Of a DNA stretch of 18,225 bases, positions 7,400-15,634 are shown one piece after another; within the stretch, counting starts at the first letter, position 1; the number at the start of each line of letters is the position of its first letter. Origin of the DNA: Roseburia sp. CAG:309 (GTDB lineage: Bacteria; Bacillota; Clostridia; Lachnospirales; Lachnospiraceae). Below the pieces are notes generated by a model. It had not been told where the DNA came from, did not search any database, and saw only the letters and a program-made list of their open reading frames with translations. Where the stretch lies: contig FR894015.1 of NCBI GenBank assembly GCA_000434115.1, forward strand, positions 3,276 through 21,500, written 5' to 3'. The position numbers and the translations under genes are program-made.

Positions 7400-8416
7400 A
7401 TGAAGTTATTGACCGTAGCGATTCCTTGCTACAATTCACAGGAATATATGAAACATGCCATCGAAAGTGCTTTGGTCGGCGGCGAGGATATTGAAATTCT
7501 GATTGTTGACGACGGTTCGAAAGACGATACCGCGAAGATTGCCGATGAATTTGAAGCACAATATCCGGGGATTATCCGTGCCATCCATCAGGAAAATGGT
7601 GGACACGGAGAGGCTGTCAATACCGGCCTCCGCAATGCCAGGGGACTATATTACAAAGTGTTGGATTCAGATGACTGGCTGGATCGAGATGCGCTTCTGC
7701 GCGTGATGGATCAGCTGCGCCAGATGGTAAAAGAGGGAAATATGGTGGATATGTTTCTGGCAAATTATGTATATGAGAAGCCAAGCGAGCACAAACATAA
7801 GGTGATTCGCTATGAGGGTGTATTTCCGGAAGAAGAAGCATTTGGCTGGAGTGATATCAAGCGCTTTAAGATCAGCCAGAATATTTTGATGCATTCGGTA
7901 ATTTACCGTACCCAGATGCTTCATGACTGTGGGCTTGAACTTCCAAAACATACATTTTATGTGGACAATATCTTTGTGTATGTTCCGCTGCCAAATGTAA
8001 AAACGATGTACTATATGGACGTTGATCTGTACCGCTATTACATCGGCCGTGAGGATCAGTCCGTGAATGAAAAAGTGATGATCGGGCGCATCGACCAGCA
8101 GATCAAAGTCAACAAGATTATGATCGATGCCTACGATCTTACAAAAATCCGCAACAAAAAACTCAAAGATTACATGGTAAAATATCTTGCCATGATGATG
8201 ACAGTCAGCTCGATCTTCCTGATCAAAGAAGGTTCGGAAGAAAGTCTGACAAAACGTGCAGAGTTGTGGCACTACCTGAAAGCGAGCAGCAAGGGAACAT
8301 TTCGTCTGGTGAATCATCAGGTTCTCAGCCGCCCGATGCAGATCCGCGGAAAAGCGGGCCGCAAAATGTTGGTGTGGGCGTATGCCATCTCTCGTAAGAT
8401 TTATGGGTTTAATTAG
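7400..8416 (+). CDS. Family 2 glycosyltransferase, probably partnered with glf
   Basis: A 338-residue GT-A fold transferase. The N-terminus reads LLTVAIPCYNSQEYMKHAIESAL; DDGSKDD (37-43) is the nucleotide-sugar binding motif, and DSDDW (89-93) holds the metal-binding acidic residues; ENGGHGEAVNTGL lies between. No transmembrane segment is evident. The basic C-terminus (about 310-338) could make peripheral membrane contact. GGGAGAA at 7387-7393 serves ATG 7400. Its place directly behind glf suggests that it uses UDP-galactofuranose, but substrate cannot be read from the motifs; a glucosyl- or galactosyltransferase is equally possible. It is the last gene before a strong hairpin. Confidence 0.88.
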   Translation: MKLLTVAIPCYNSQEYMKHAIESALVGGEDIEILIVDDGSKDDTAKIADEFEAQYPGIIRAIHQENGGHGEAVNTGLRNARGLYYKVLDSDDWLDRDALLRVMDQLRQMVKEGNMVDMFLANYVYEKPSEHKHKVIRYEGVFPEEEAFGWSDIKRFKISQNILMHSVIYRTQMLHDCGLELPKHTFYVDNIFVYVPLPNVKTMYYMDVDLYRYYIGREDQSVNEKVMIGRIDQQIKVNKIMIDAYDLTKIRNKKLKDYMVKYLAMMMTVSSIFLIKEGSEESLTKRAELWHYLKASSKGTFRLVNHQVLSRPMQIRGKAGRKMLVWAYAISRKIYGFN

Positions 8417-8438
8417 GGAGAAGAGACACCTGTCATGT

Positions 8439-8471
8439 ACAAAAGCAGGAGAAGCCATCTCCTGCTTTTGT
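8439..8471 (+). terminator. Intrinsic terminator or leader hairpin between glycosyltransferase and recJ
   Basis: A perfect 14-bp stem: ACAAAAGCAGGAGA (8439-8452) pairs with TCTCCTGCTTTTGT (8458-8471) around the 5-nt loop AGCCA. The T run lies within the stem and no long T run follows. The 3' end is only 21 nt before recJ ATG 8493, so recJ needs read-through or carries this hairpin in its leader. A near-repeat TGTCAT[G/A]TAC flanks it at 8431-8440 and 8469-8478. Confidence 0.75.
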
Positions 8472-8492
8472 CATATACGAAAAGGAAAAACG

Positions 8493-10253
8493 ATGAGACA
8501 TAAAAGTAAAAAATGGATGCTTCAGACTAAGCGGGCAGATTTTAAGAAAATCAGTGAAACGTATGGAATATCGCCGGTTCTGGCAAGATGTATCGTAAAC
8601 AGAGAAGTGACAGAGGAAGAAATTGGAAATTATATTCAGGCGGACTGGAAACAGCTGCATTCCCCGTGGCTGTTTAAAGATATGGACAAAGCGGTGCAGA
8701 TCCTGCAGGAAAATCGAGACAAATTGGTGGCGATTTCTTCTGATTTTGACTGCGATGGAATTTTTTCAGCGGTCATTTTAAAAAAAGGACTGGAAAAAAT
8801 TGGAATACATAGCAAGATTTATACACCGGACCGGGTGGCGGAAGGGTATGGAGTAAATCAGCGGATTGTCGATGAGGCGACAGAATCCGGTGCAGAGATT
8901 CTGCTTACCTGTGATAATGGAATCGCCGCCAATGAAGAAATCCGGTATGCCAGGGAAAAAGGGATGACAGTCATTGTTACCGACCACCATGAGGTGCAGG
9001 AGGAACGGCCGCCGGCGGATGCTGTTGTAGACCATAAGCAAAGCGATTGTGGATATCCATTCAAGGGGCTTTGCGGTGCCGGTGTGGCATTTCAATTCAT
9101 TGGCGCGCTGTATGAAAAAGAAGGAATCTCGCCCGATGAACGTGAGGAACTGCTCGAATATGCCGCAATTGCGACCGTTGCAGATGTGATGGAATTAAAA
9201 GGAGAAAACCGTGGACTGGTAAAATCCGGACTGCGGGCATTGGAACATACAAAAAATACAGGACTGCGTGCTTTGTTGGAAGTGCAGCAATTAAGCGGAA
9301 AAGAACTTGAGGCATATCACATCGGATTTATTCTCGGTCCCTGCTTTAACGCCGCGGGGCGAATTGACACCGTGATGAGAGCATTTGAACTTTTGGAGGA
9401 AACCAATAAGGAAAAAGCGCTGCAAATGGCACAGGAGTTAAAAGATATCAACGATACCAGAAAACAAATGACAGAAGAGGCGGCAAAGCGGGCTTTTGAG
9501 ATATTGCAGGAAAGTGGAAAAGAAGATGCGCCGGTGCATATTGTATTTTTGCCGGATTGTCATGAGAGCCTTGTGGGGATTGTGGCAGGACGCATAAAGG
9601 AGGAATATCATCATCCCGTAATCGTATTCTGTCCGGTAGGAAATGGATTGATAAAAGGTTCCGGGCGTTCCATCGAGTCCTATCATATGTTTGAAAAATT
9701 GATGGCATGCAAAGATCTTATGGTTCGTTTTGGCGGACACAAAATGGCTGCCGGAATGACGCTGCACGAAAAAGATCTGCCGGAATTAGAGCGACGGCTA
9801 AATGCAGAGGCAGGATTAACCGAAGAAGATTTTGTGCCGGAATTGTGGATTGATGCGGCGATGCCGGTGCAGTATATATCCATTCCGTTGATTGAGGAAT
9901 TGCAGAAGATGGAGCCATTTGGCGTAGGAAATCCGAAGCCCGTATTTGCAGAACAACATTTCCATATATTGGAAGCAGTGCGACGCGGAAAAAATAGAAA
10001 TGTGCTGAGCATGAAAGTGGCAAATACAAAAGGTTACGTCATAAAGGCCGTATATTTTGGCGACATCGATGCGTTTGAGGAATTTGTGTGTGAGATATGG
10101 GGAGACAGCGAATTGCAGAAAATGTATCACAATCTGCCCAATGAAATTGATATGGGATTTGCCTATTATCCATCCATCAACGAATATGGTGGAAACCGGA
10201 CATTGCAGATTGTAGTGACAGATTACTGTGTGGTAGCAAAGGAAAAGGAGTGA
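8493..10253 (+). CDS. recJ: Single-stranded-DNA-specific exonuclease RecJ
   Basis: 5'-3' exonuclease on single-stranded DNA, acting in recombination and base-excision or mismatch repair. The 586 residues match the short RecJ class (E. coli about 577). DHH-superfamily motifs are in order: SSDFDCDGIFSA with metal-binding D84, D86, D88; TCDNGI with D141; VTDHHEV with D164-H165-H166; and VDHKQSDCGYPFKGLCGAGV. The DHHA1 part shows LVGIVAGRIKEEY, SGRSIESYHM and RFGGHKMAAGMTL. A C-terminal OB-like region follows. AAAAGGA at 8480-8486 fixes ATG 8493; the open frame extends back to 8382 but only through the preceding gene and hairpin. The next gene starts 4 nt after the stop, so translation is probably coupled. 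Confidence 0.94.
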   Translation: MRHKSKKWMLQTKRADFKKISETYGISPVLARCIVNREVTEEEIGNYIQADWKQLHSPWLFKDMDKAVQILQENRDKLVAISSDFDCDGIFSAVILKKGLEKIGIHSKIYTPDRVAEGYGVNQRIVDEATESGAEILLTCDNGIAANEEIRYAREKGMTVIVTDHHEVQEERPPADAVVDHKQSDCGYPFKGLCGAGVAFQFIGALYEKEGISPDEREELLEYAAIATVADVMELKGENRGLVKSGLRALEHTKNTGLRALLEVQQLSGKELEAYHIGFILGPCFNAAGRIDTVMRAFELLEETNKEKALQMAQELKDINDTRKQMTEEAAKRAFEILQESGKEDAPVHIVFLPDCHESLVGIVAGRIKEEYHHPVIVFCPVGNGLIKGSGRSIESYHMFEKLMACKDLMVRFGGHKMAAGMTLHEKDLPELERRLNAEAGLTEEDFVPELWIDAAMPVQYISIPLIEELQKMEPFGVGNPKPVFAEQHFHILEAVRRGKNRNVLSMKVANTKGYVIKAVYFGDIDAFEEFVCEIWGDSELQKMYHNLPNEIDMGFAYYPSINEYGGNRTLQIVVTDYCVVAKEKE

Positions 10254-10257
10254 GCAG

Positions 10258-11226
10258 ATGATAACGATAAGTTTGTGTATGATCGTAAAAAACGAAGAAA
10301 AAGTGCTGGCAAGATGCCTTGACAGCATCGCGGATCTTATGGATGAAATTATTATTGTCGATACCGGATCGAGCGATAATACAAAAGAAATAGCAAAAAA
10401 ATACACCGATAAAATTTATGATTTTGCATGGATCGATGACTTCGCAGCCGCGCGTAATTATTCGTTTTCCAAAGCGACAAAAGAGTATATTTATGTAGCA
10501 GATGCAGATGAAGTAATAGACGCTGACAATCATGAGAAACTAGCGGAATTAAAGGAGATTCTGCTCCCTGAAATAGAGATTGTACAGATGCGTTACTGCA
10601 ATCAGCTTGCCAATGGAACCGCTTATAATTTTGATGCGGAATACCGCCCTAAATTGTACAAGAGACAACGCGAATTTACATGGATTGAACCGGTGCATGA
10701 AATGGTTCGTCTGGACCCGGTCGTTTACGACAGTGAAATCGACATCTTACATATGCCGGAAAGTGTCCACAGCAGCAGGGACTTTGCGGTATTTCAGAAA
10801 CAGATCAAAAAAGGACAGCGGCTTTCGAAGAGACTGCATCATATGTACGCGATGGAATTGTATATTTCTGGAAATGATGAAGATGTACTTCAGGCAGAAC
10901 AGTATTTTGCGGAGACGGCGTGCGAGGGGGACCGCAGCCTCGATGAGGTGAAAGAAGCTGCGTGTATCGTCGTTCGTGCGGCAAGACTGCGCGGTGACAG
11001 TGGGGCAATCCTGAAAATGTGCCTCAAAGATCTTTTGAGTGAAGGTTCGTCAGAAATGTGCTATGAACTCGGCGAATATTTTTATGAAAAGAAAGATTAC
11101 GAAGAGGCGGCGATGTGGTATTACAACGCAATGAACGAGACAAACAGTATATTAAATATTCATACTTCAACGGACTGGCCGAAGGCGCGGTATGAGGAAA
11201 TAGAAAAAATATTAACAGGAAGATAG
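10258..11226 (+). CDS. Family 2 glycosyltransferase with a TPR-like helical tail
   Basis: A 322-residue transferase. SLCMIVKNEEKVLARCLDSI, IIIVDTGSSDNTKEIA (DTGSSD 35-40), AWIDDFAAARNYSF (58-71) and VADADEVID (metal-binding D82/D84) are typical of the subfamily that includes the bacteriocin S-glycosyltransferase SunS and many Firmicute proteins of unknown target. From about residue 160 it is helical, with a TPR-like unit CYELGEYFYEKKDYEEAAMWYYNAM (about 268-292) that may bind a protein substrate. Its Shine-Dalgarno AAGGAG (10245-10250) lies within the end of recJ, so the two are translationally linked. The acceptor is unknown: a cell-wall glycan and a protein such as flagellin are both conceivable. 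No membrane segment is seen. Confidence 0.85.
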   Translation: MITISLCMIVKNEEKVLARCLDSIADLMDEIIIVDTGSSDNTKEIAKKYTDKIYDFAWIDDFAAARNYSFSKATKEYIYVADADEVIDADNHEKLAELKEILLPEIEIVQMRYCNQLANGTAYNFDAEYRPKLYKRQREFTWIEPVHEMVRLDPVVYDSEIDILHMPESVHSSRDFAVFQKQIKKGQRLSKRLHHMYAMELYISGNDEDVLQAEQYFAETACEGDRSLDEVKEAACIVVRAARLRGDSGAILKMCLKDLLSEGSSEMCYELGEYFYEKKDYEEAAMWYYNAMNETNSILNIHTSTDWPKARYEEIEKILTGR

Positions 11227-11266
11227 AGAGAATAATAGCAGGAAAGTAGAAGAAAGGAGCAGGCAG

Positions 11267-12196
11267 ATGGCAGGACAAATACAGACGTTGCAGGAAACGA
11301 TCAATCAGGTAGTAAAAGGCAAACAAAAAGTGGTAGAAAAGGTGCTTTGTGCGATGCTTGCCGGAGGGCATATATTGCTGGAGGATATTCCGGGAGTCGG
11401 CAAAACGACGTTGGCGATGGCGATTGTCAAAGCGACCGATCTGACGTACCGTCGTGTACAATTTACGCCGGATGTGCTTCCCAGCGATCTGGTAGGATTT
11501 TCCATGTACAATGAAAAAACCAAAGAATTTGAATACCGGCAAGGTGCCGTATTTGCCAATCTGTTTCTTGCGGATGAGATCAACCGGACTTCGCCCAAGA
11601 CGCAGTCTGCGCTTTTGGAGGCGATGGAGGAAGAAAAGGTGACCGTAGATGGAATTACGCATAATCTGCCGGCTCCGTTTACGGTAATTGCGACGGAAAA
11701 TCCCATTGGGGCTTCCGGTACGCAGATGCTGCCCGAATCGCAGCTTGACCGTTTTATGGTCTGTCTTTCGATGGGATACCCGGAACACCAGGATGCGGTG
11801 GATATTTTGAAAAACAATGGCGCAAAATCACTTTCCGGCATTCAGGCAGTGGTAACTTATGAGGAATGGGAAAAACTGCGCAGCATGGCAGAAGAGAGTT
11901 ATGTCAGCGAGGAAATGTATGATTACATCGTGCGATTGACAGAAAATACGAGAAAACATCCCATGGTGCGTCTTGGGGCAAGTCCCCGTGCAAGTCTTGC
12001 TCTTCTTCGCATGGCGAAAGCAATGGCAGTGATGAAGGGGCGCGATTATGTAACTCCGGAGGATGTGATGGACATTTATCAGGAAGTGCTTGCTCACCGC
12101 ATCAAACCAAATATGCAGGCAAAGGCACAGGGACTAGAAATTTCTGACATTTTAAAACAGGTTTTTGAAGGAACGAAAGTGGTATGCGTAGAGTAA
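11267..12196 (+). CDS. MoxR-family AAA+ ATPase
   Basis: A 309-residue AAA+ chaperone-like ATPase. Walker A is PGVGKTTLA (42-50, K46). The MoxR signature follows with RVQFTPDVLPSDLVGFSMYN, Walker B LFLADEINRTSPKTQSALLEAMEE (D103, E104) and sensor 1 VIATENP (N145), then the lid domain with LGASPRASLALLRMAKA and YVTPEDV. Members usually mature or activate partner complexes and sit next to DUF58/VWA proteins, as here: the DUF58 gene overlaps this one by 13 nt. AAAGGAG at 11253-11259 serves ATG 11267. The substrate is unknown; in Clostridia the trio with a transglutaminase-like membrane protein is common but uncharacterised as far as I know. Confidence 0.93.
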   Translation: MAGQIQTLQETINQVVKGKQKVVEKVLCAMLAGGHILLEDIPGVGKTTLAMAIVKATDLTYRRVQFTPDVLPSDLVGFSMYNEKTKEFEYRQGAVFANLFLADEINRTSPKTQSALLEAMEEEKVTVDGITHNLPAPFTVIATENPIGASGTQMLPESQLDRFMVCLSMGYPEHQDAVDILKNNGAKSLSGIQAVVTYEEWEKLRSMAEESYVSEEMYDYIVRLTENTRKHPMVRLGASPRASLALLRMAKAMAVMKGRDYVTPEDVMDIYQEVLAHRIKPNMQAKAQGLEISDILKQVFEGTKVVCVE

Positions 12197-13194
12197 AATA
12201 CGGAATTGAATTTATCGTGATATTTTGTCTGAATGCTTTGATGTATTGGTATTTGGGCAGCTATTTTAATTTGCTGCTTGGTGTGGCAATGCTTGTTTTT
12301 TTGGGGATTACGCTGGCAATGGTTCCCGTGGCGATGCCAAAAATACAGGCAGACATAGAAATTCCCGCAGCAGAATTTCTGAAAAACACAGAGTTTCTGG
12401 TACGTATCCGGGTTAAAAATCAAAGCATTTTTCCTGTGATACGCTGTTCACTGTATCTGAAAATTGGGAATGGCTTTTTTGAACAAAGAACAGACAAAAC
12501 CGTCACAATTTCGCTTCCGGCGAAAGGAGAAGAAGTGTATGAGATGCCGCTGTGTTCTACGCTTTGCGGTGATATTGAAATTACAGTAAAACAGATTGGA
12601 ATAGAGGATCTTCTTTCGTTACATGAAAAGCGGAAAAATGCCGGACAGACAGAGCACATTTATATTTTGCCTCCGGAAGCGGAAGTATTGGAATTTGAAC
12701 AAAATGATTATGCTGCCGGACTAACCGAGAGTACGGAAAGTTCGGCGAGAGGAAGTGATTTTTCAGAAGTCGGACAGGTGAGGGAATACATACCGGGGGA
12801 TTCTCTGAAAGATATTCACTGGAAATTATCGGCAAAACGAGAGGCGTTGATGGTAAAAGAGAGGCTTCAGATGTCTTCGCAGAAACTACAGATTGTTTTT
12901 TGCGCGGACCGCAGTCATCCCCGGAGAGCAGATGAGGTAATCTGTTTTTTGTATGAATTGGGAAACTCTGTGATTCGAAGCCGGATTCCGGTGACGGTGT
13001 ACTGGTGTGGCAGCAGAAGCCGGGAGTTATATGAGAAAACTGTTGAAACAAAAGAAGAATGGAAAGAAGTATTGGAGCAGATTTTTTATACGAGAGGCGG
13101 AGAAGAGACTGTCGTCGAAGCATTTCAAATGAGCGCACCGGATCAGGAGTATCTGAAAGTGAGTGAGGAAATGCTCGTTATGTGGCAGCGGTGA
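12184..13194 (+). CDS. DUF58-domain membrane protein
   Basis: A 336-residue protein with two N-terminal membrane helices (about 8-24 and 28-50), then an extended beta-rich stretch and the DUF58 signature SEVGQVREYIPGDSLKDIHWKLSAKREALMVKE (about 194-226, with R200, D206, W213, K214). The C-terminal part (about 236-320) looks like the VWA-like fold usual for the family, but no intact MIDAS motif (DxSxS) is seen; the equivalent reads CADRSHP. ATG 12184 lies inside the moxR gene with AAGGA at 12168-12172, and the 13-nt overlap implies coupled translation and a stoichiometric partnership. DUF58 proteins are taken to be membrane clients or adaptors of MoxR ATPases. An alternative assignment is unlikely. 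Confidence 0.88.
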   Translation: MRRVKYGIEFIVIFCLNALMYWYLGSYFNLLLGVAMLVFLGITLAMVPVAMPKIQADIEIPAAEFLKNTEFLVRIRVKNQSIFPVIRCSLYLKIGNGFFEQRTDKTVTISLPAKGEEVYEMPLCSTLCGDIEITVKQIGIEDLLSLHEKRKNAGQTEHIYILPPEAEVLEFEQNDYAAGLTESTESSARGSDFSEVGQVREYIPGDSLKDIHWKLSAKREALMVKERLQMSSQKLQIVFCADRSHPRRADEVICFLYELGNSVIRSRIPVTVYWCGSRSRELYEKTVETKEEWKEVLEQIFYTRGGEETVVEAFQMSAPDQEYLKVSEEMLVMWQR

Positions 13195-13213
13195 AAAAGC
13201 GAGGTGATAAAAA

Positions 13214-15523
13214 GTGGCATGGTTTCGTAAGAAAAAGGAACAAAAAAAGCAGGAATTAGTAACCGGACTTGTGCTTGGGGAAGAGCGGACCGTTCAGCAG
13301 TCCCGGCGCTTTTTAACTTGTATTTCCAAAGGACTTTTGTGTTTTTTTGTCGTTTTTGGTTCCTTTGGGGGCTTTTTGTCTGCGTTTGAAATAGACTGTA
13401 ATTATGTGATCGCAGCACTCGTACTTTTGGCATCGGCGGCGTATTTTAGTTTCCTGTTTTCTTTTCAAAAGAGCAGTAGGAAAGATTTGGGATACATTGT
13501 ATTTTTTGTGTTTTATGTGCTGGGGATTCTCACATTTAAAGCCTACGTAAATAGCGGTTTTGCGGGAATCATTAATGTGATCCGGCAGCGTGGCGAGATT
13601 TATTTTGGGCTGAATACCGGAACAGAATTTGCAGAGCAGATAGAGGATCGAAATCTTTCTGTCACGATGACATTTATTTTTGTAGGGGTGTTTTTGATCC
13701 TGACTTTGAACATTTTTTTGAGTAATTATATGAATCTGAAATTACCACTTTTTGTATGTATCCCGCTTTATGTCATCCCGCTTTATTTCCGTCAGGAACC
13801 AAAGTTGTTTTTTGTATTCTGCCTGTGCGGTGGCTTTTTAGGAATCCATATGTTGAAAAACGGACGGCGTCATCAGGTGGAAAAAAATGCCCGTGTTTAT
13901 CAGGGAGTTTGCCTGGTCGCACTGTCGGCTGTTCTTTTGACCGGAGCGTTTAGTCTGGTATTTACGGAAGAAAAAAATCGTGAGATTTATCATGAGAATG
14001 CTTATAAAAAAAGTACGGAGCGCGCTGTCTCCGGTTTTGTTATGATGGGATTTTGGAGTTTCTTTCCCAATCCGGCTTCCCGGGGCGGTATGAGTGGCGG
14101 AAAGCTGGGAGATTTTTCGATGCTGCGTCCGGATAATGAGACCGATCTGAAGATCCGTTTTGCACCTTATACAACGGAACCTCTCTATTTAAAAGGGTAC
14201 ACCGGACTTCAATATGAAGGAAATGAATGGAACGATGGGTATAAGATAATGGGAGGACTTGCCGGACATTCACAGTATTTTTATACCGAAAGTATGAAAG
14301 AAGAAGCCGATGCTCTGGTGAAAAGACACAAAAAGAACCCGCAGGAAGAAGCAAAAGCGAAGATTGAAATAGAGAATGTGGGCGCAGATACAGATTACGT
14401 ATACTATCCATATTTTACCAAATTTAAAGACTATAAAAAATATACCAATTCAAGCCAGAAAATATACGTGGCAAATTCAATCGGAACGGTAAATACGTTT
14501 ACCTTTTATCCGAATCTCACAAAAAAAGCGCAGGTTGAAGATGCTGATTCCTATATTTATCATCAGATTCCGGATGAAAATACGGCGGTGCTTGATGAAT
14601 GTATCCGTGATATGGGGCTGATCCCGGGAAAAAATTATGGGACGGATCCGAATGTGATCAATACGGTTATTATATATCTGCACGACAATTATACGTATAG
14701 TTACCGCCCCGGGAGAGTTCCGGAAGGCGAGGATTTTGTGAATTATTTTCTCAAAGAGAATAAGAAGGGAGTATGTATGCACTTTGCTTCTGCGGCAGCA
14801 CTTCTTCTCCGCCGTCTTGGTATCGCTTCGCGTTATGTGGAGGGCTATGCGGTTGGCTACGGGGATATTCTGAAGGGAACACTTCGGGAGGATCTCAAGT
14901 ATGAAGAGTATTATGAAGGCCCTTCTCTGCTGGGAAAAACCGGAGTCATGGAAGTGGAACTGACCGATGTCAATGCACATGCCTGGGTGGAGGCATATTT
15001 TCCGGGAACGGGCTGGCAGATCGTGGACGCTACACCGACAAATATGTCGGAAAATACAGACAGTGATTTCTGGTCTTCGGTTAAAAAACTGGTTGATGAT
15101 TCCCCACAGATTCAGCTTGGCGAGGCATTTTCGAATTTTGGAACCGGGCTTATTTCATCGGGTGTAATGCCTGTTGCTGCGTTTGCTGTCGCAGTTGTCA
15201 TTATTCTATTTTTTGCAGGAAAGCGAGTGTATTTGAGTATACTGAGATATCGTTCGTGGCATACGAAAGATGCGGCGAAAAACCTGTTAATATACCTTGA
15301 AATACGAAGCCGGCGCTGGGAGAAAAGAGATGCTTTCTATGCCACACTGGTAATGCCGGTCGAACGTCTTCATTATCTGGCAGAGGAGTATGTTACGAAG
15401 GAGAAAAGGCAGGAAAATCCGGAAGAACTGGAAGATCTTTTTGAACGAAGTTGTTTTTCTTCGTATCAACCGACACCGGAAGAGTATGAGAAATTGCTGC
15501 ATTGGATCCAAAAAATAACTTGA
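13214..15523 (+). CDS. Membrane-anchored transglutaminase-like (TgpA-type) protein
   Basis: A 769-residue protein. About seven N-terminal membrane helices (roughly 39-58, 64-84, 92-110, 151-170, 177-192, 197-213, 231-250) are followed by a large extracytoplasmic region with a transglutaminase-like core. Its triad is visible: C521 in KGVCMHFASAAALLLRRLGI, H589 in NAHAWVEAYF, D605 in WQIVDATP. One C-terminal helix (about 647-669) returns the chain to a cytoplasmic tail of about 100 residues. Such domains act as thiol proteases or crosslinkers; the target here is unknown. The start is GTG 13214 because AGGTGA at 13202-13207 lies 6 nt before it and the nearby ATG at 13219 is out of frame. It completes the MoxR-DUF58-transglutaminase set and is followed by a terminator. 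Confidence 0.9.
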   Translation: MAWFRKKKEQKKQELVTGLVLGEERTVQQSRRFLTCISKGLLCFFVVFGSFGGFLSAFEIDCNYVIAALVLLASAAYFSFLFSFQKSSRKDLGYIVFFVFYVLGILTFKAYVNSGFAGIINVIRQRGEIYFGLNTGTEFAEQIEDRNLSVTMTFIFVGVFLILTLNIFLSNYMNLKLPLFVCIPLYVIPLYFRQEPKLFFVFCLCGGFLGIHMLKNGRRHQVEKNARVYQGVCLVALSAVLLTGAFSLVFTEEKNREIYHENAYKKSTERAVSGFVMMGFWSFFPNPASRGGMSGGKLGDFSMLRPDNETDLKIRFAPYTTEPLYLKGYTGLQYEGNEWNDGYKIMGGLAGHSQYFYTESMKEEADALVKRHKKNPQEEAKAKIEIENVGADTDYVYYPYFTKFKDYKKYTNSSQKIYVANSIGTVNTFTFYPNLTKKAQVEDADSYIYHQIPDENTAVLDECIRDMGLIPGKNYGTDPNVINTVIIYLHDNYTYSYRPGRVPEGEDFVNYFLKENKKGVCMHFASAAALLLRRLGIASRYVEGYAVGYGDILKGTLREDLKYEEYYEGPSLLGKTGVMEVELTDVNAHAWVEAYFPGTGWQIVDATPTNMSENTDSDFWSSVKKLVDDSPQIQLGEAFSNFGTGLISSGVMPVAAFAVAVVIILFFAGKRVYLSILRYRSWHTKDAAKNLLIYLEIRSRRWEKRDAFYATLVMPVERLHYLAEEYVTKEKRQENPEELEDLFERSCFSSYQPTPEEYEKLLHWIQKIT

Positions 15524-15549
15524 TTTTCATAAAAGACTCATGTTATACT
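15520..15549 (+). promoter_or_regulatory. Weak candidate sigma-A promoter overlapping the terminator
   Basis: TTGATT (15520-15525), 18 nt, then TATACT (15544-15549) with an extended TGT just before it. It would drive the frameshifted small gene at 15635 but overlaps the stop codon and hairpin of the preceding operon. The 18-nt spacing and shared bases make it tentative. Confidence 0.3.
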
Positions 15550-15580
15550 TTTACAAATAATGTGAGTCTTTTTTCTTTTT
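15531..15580 (+). terminator. Intrinsic terminator of the recJ-to-transglutaminase unit
   Basis: AAAAGACTCATGTTAT (15531-15546) pairs with 15557-15572 (10 Watson-Crick pairs, two G-T wobbles, four more pairs) around a 10-nt loop, and the run TTTTTTCTTTTT at 15569-15580 follows. It begins 7 nt after the stop codon. Confidence 0.9.
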
Positions 15581-15634
15581 GTCATTTCGACATGAGATTC
15601 CGATAAGTAAAATGAAATAGAAGGGATGGATTAA

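Noticed and set aside
15599..15606. TCCGATAA resembling a flagellar sigma-28 -10 element upstream of the small gene
   Set aside because: The bases where the -35 element should lie (about 15581-15584) read GTCA instead of TAAA.
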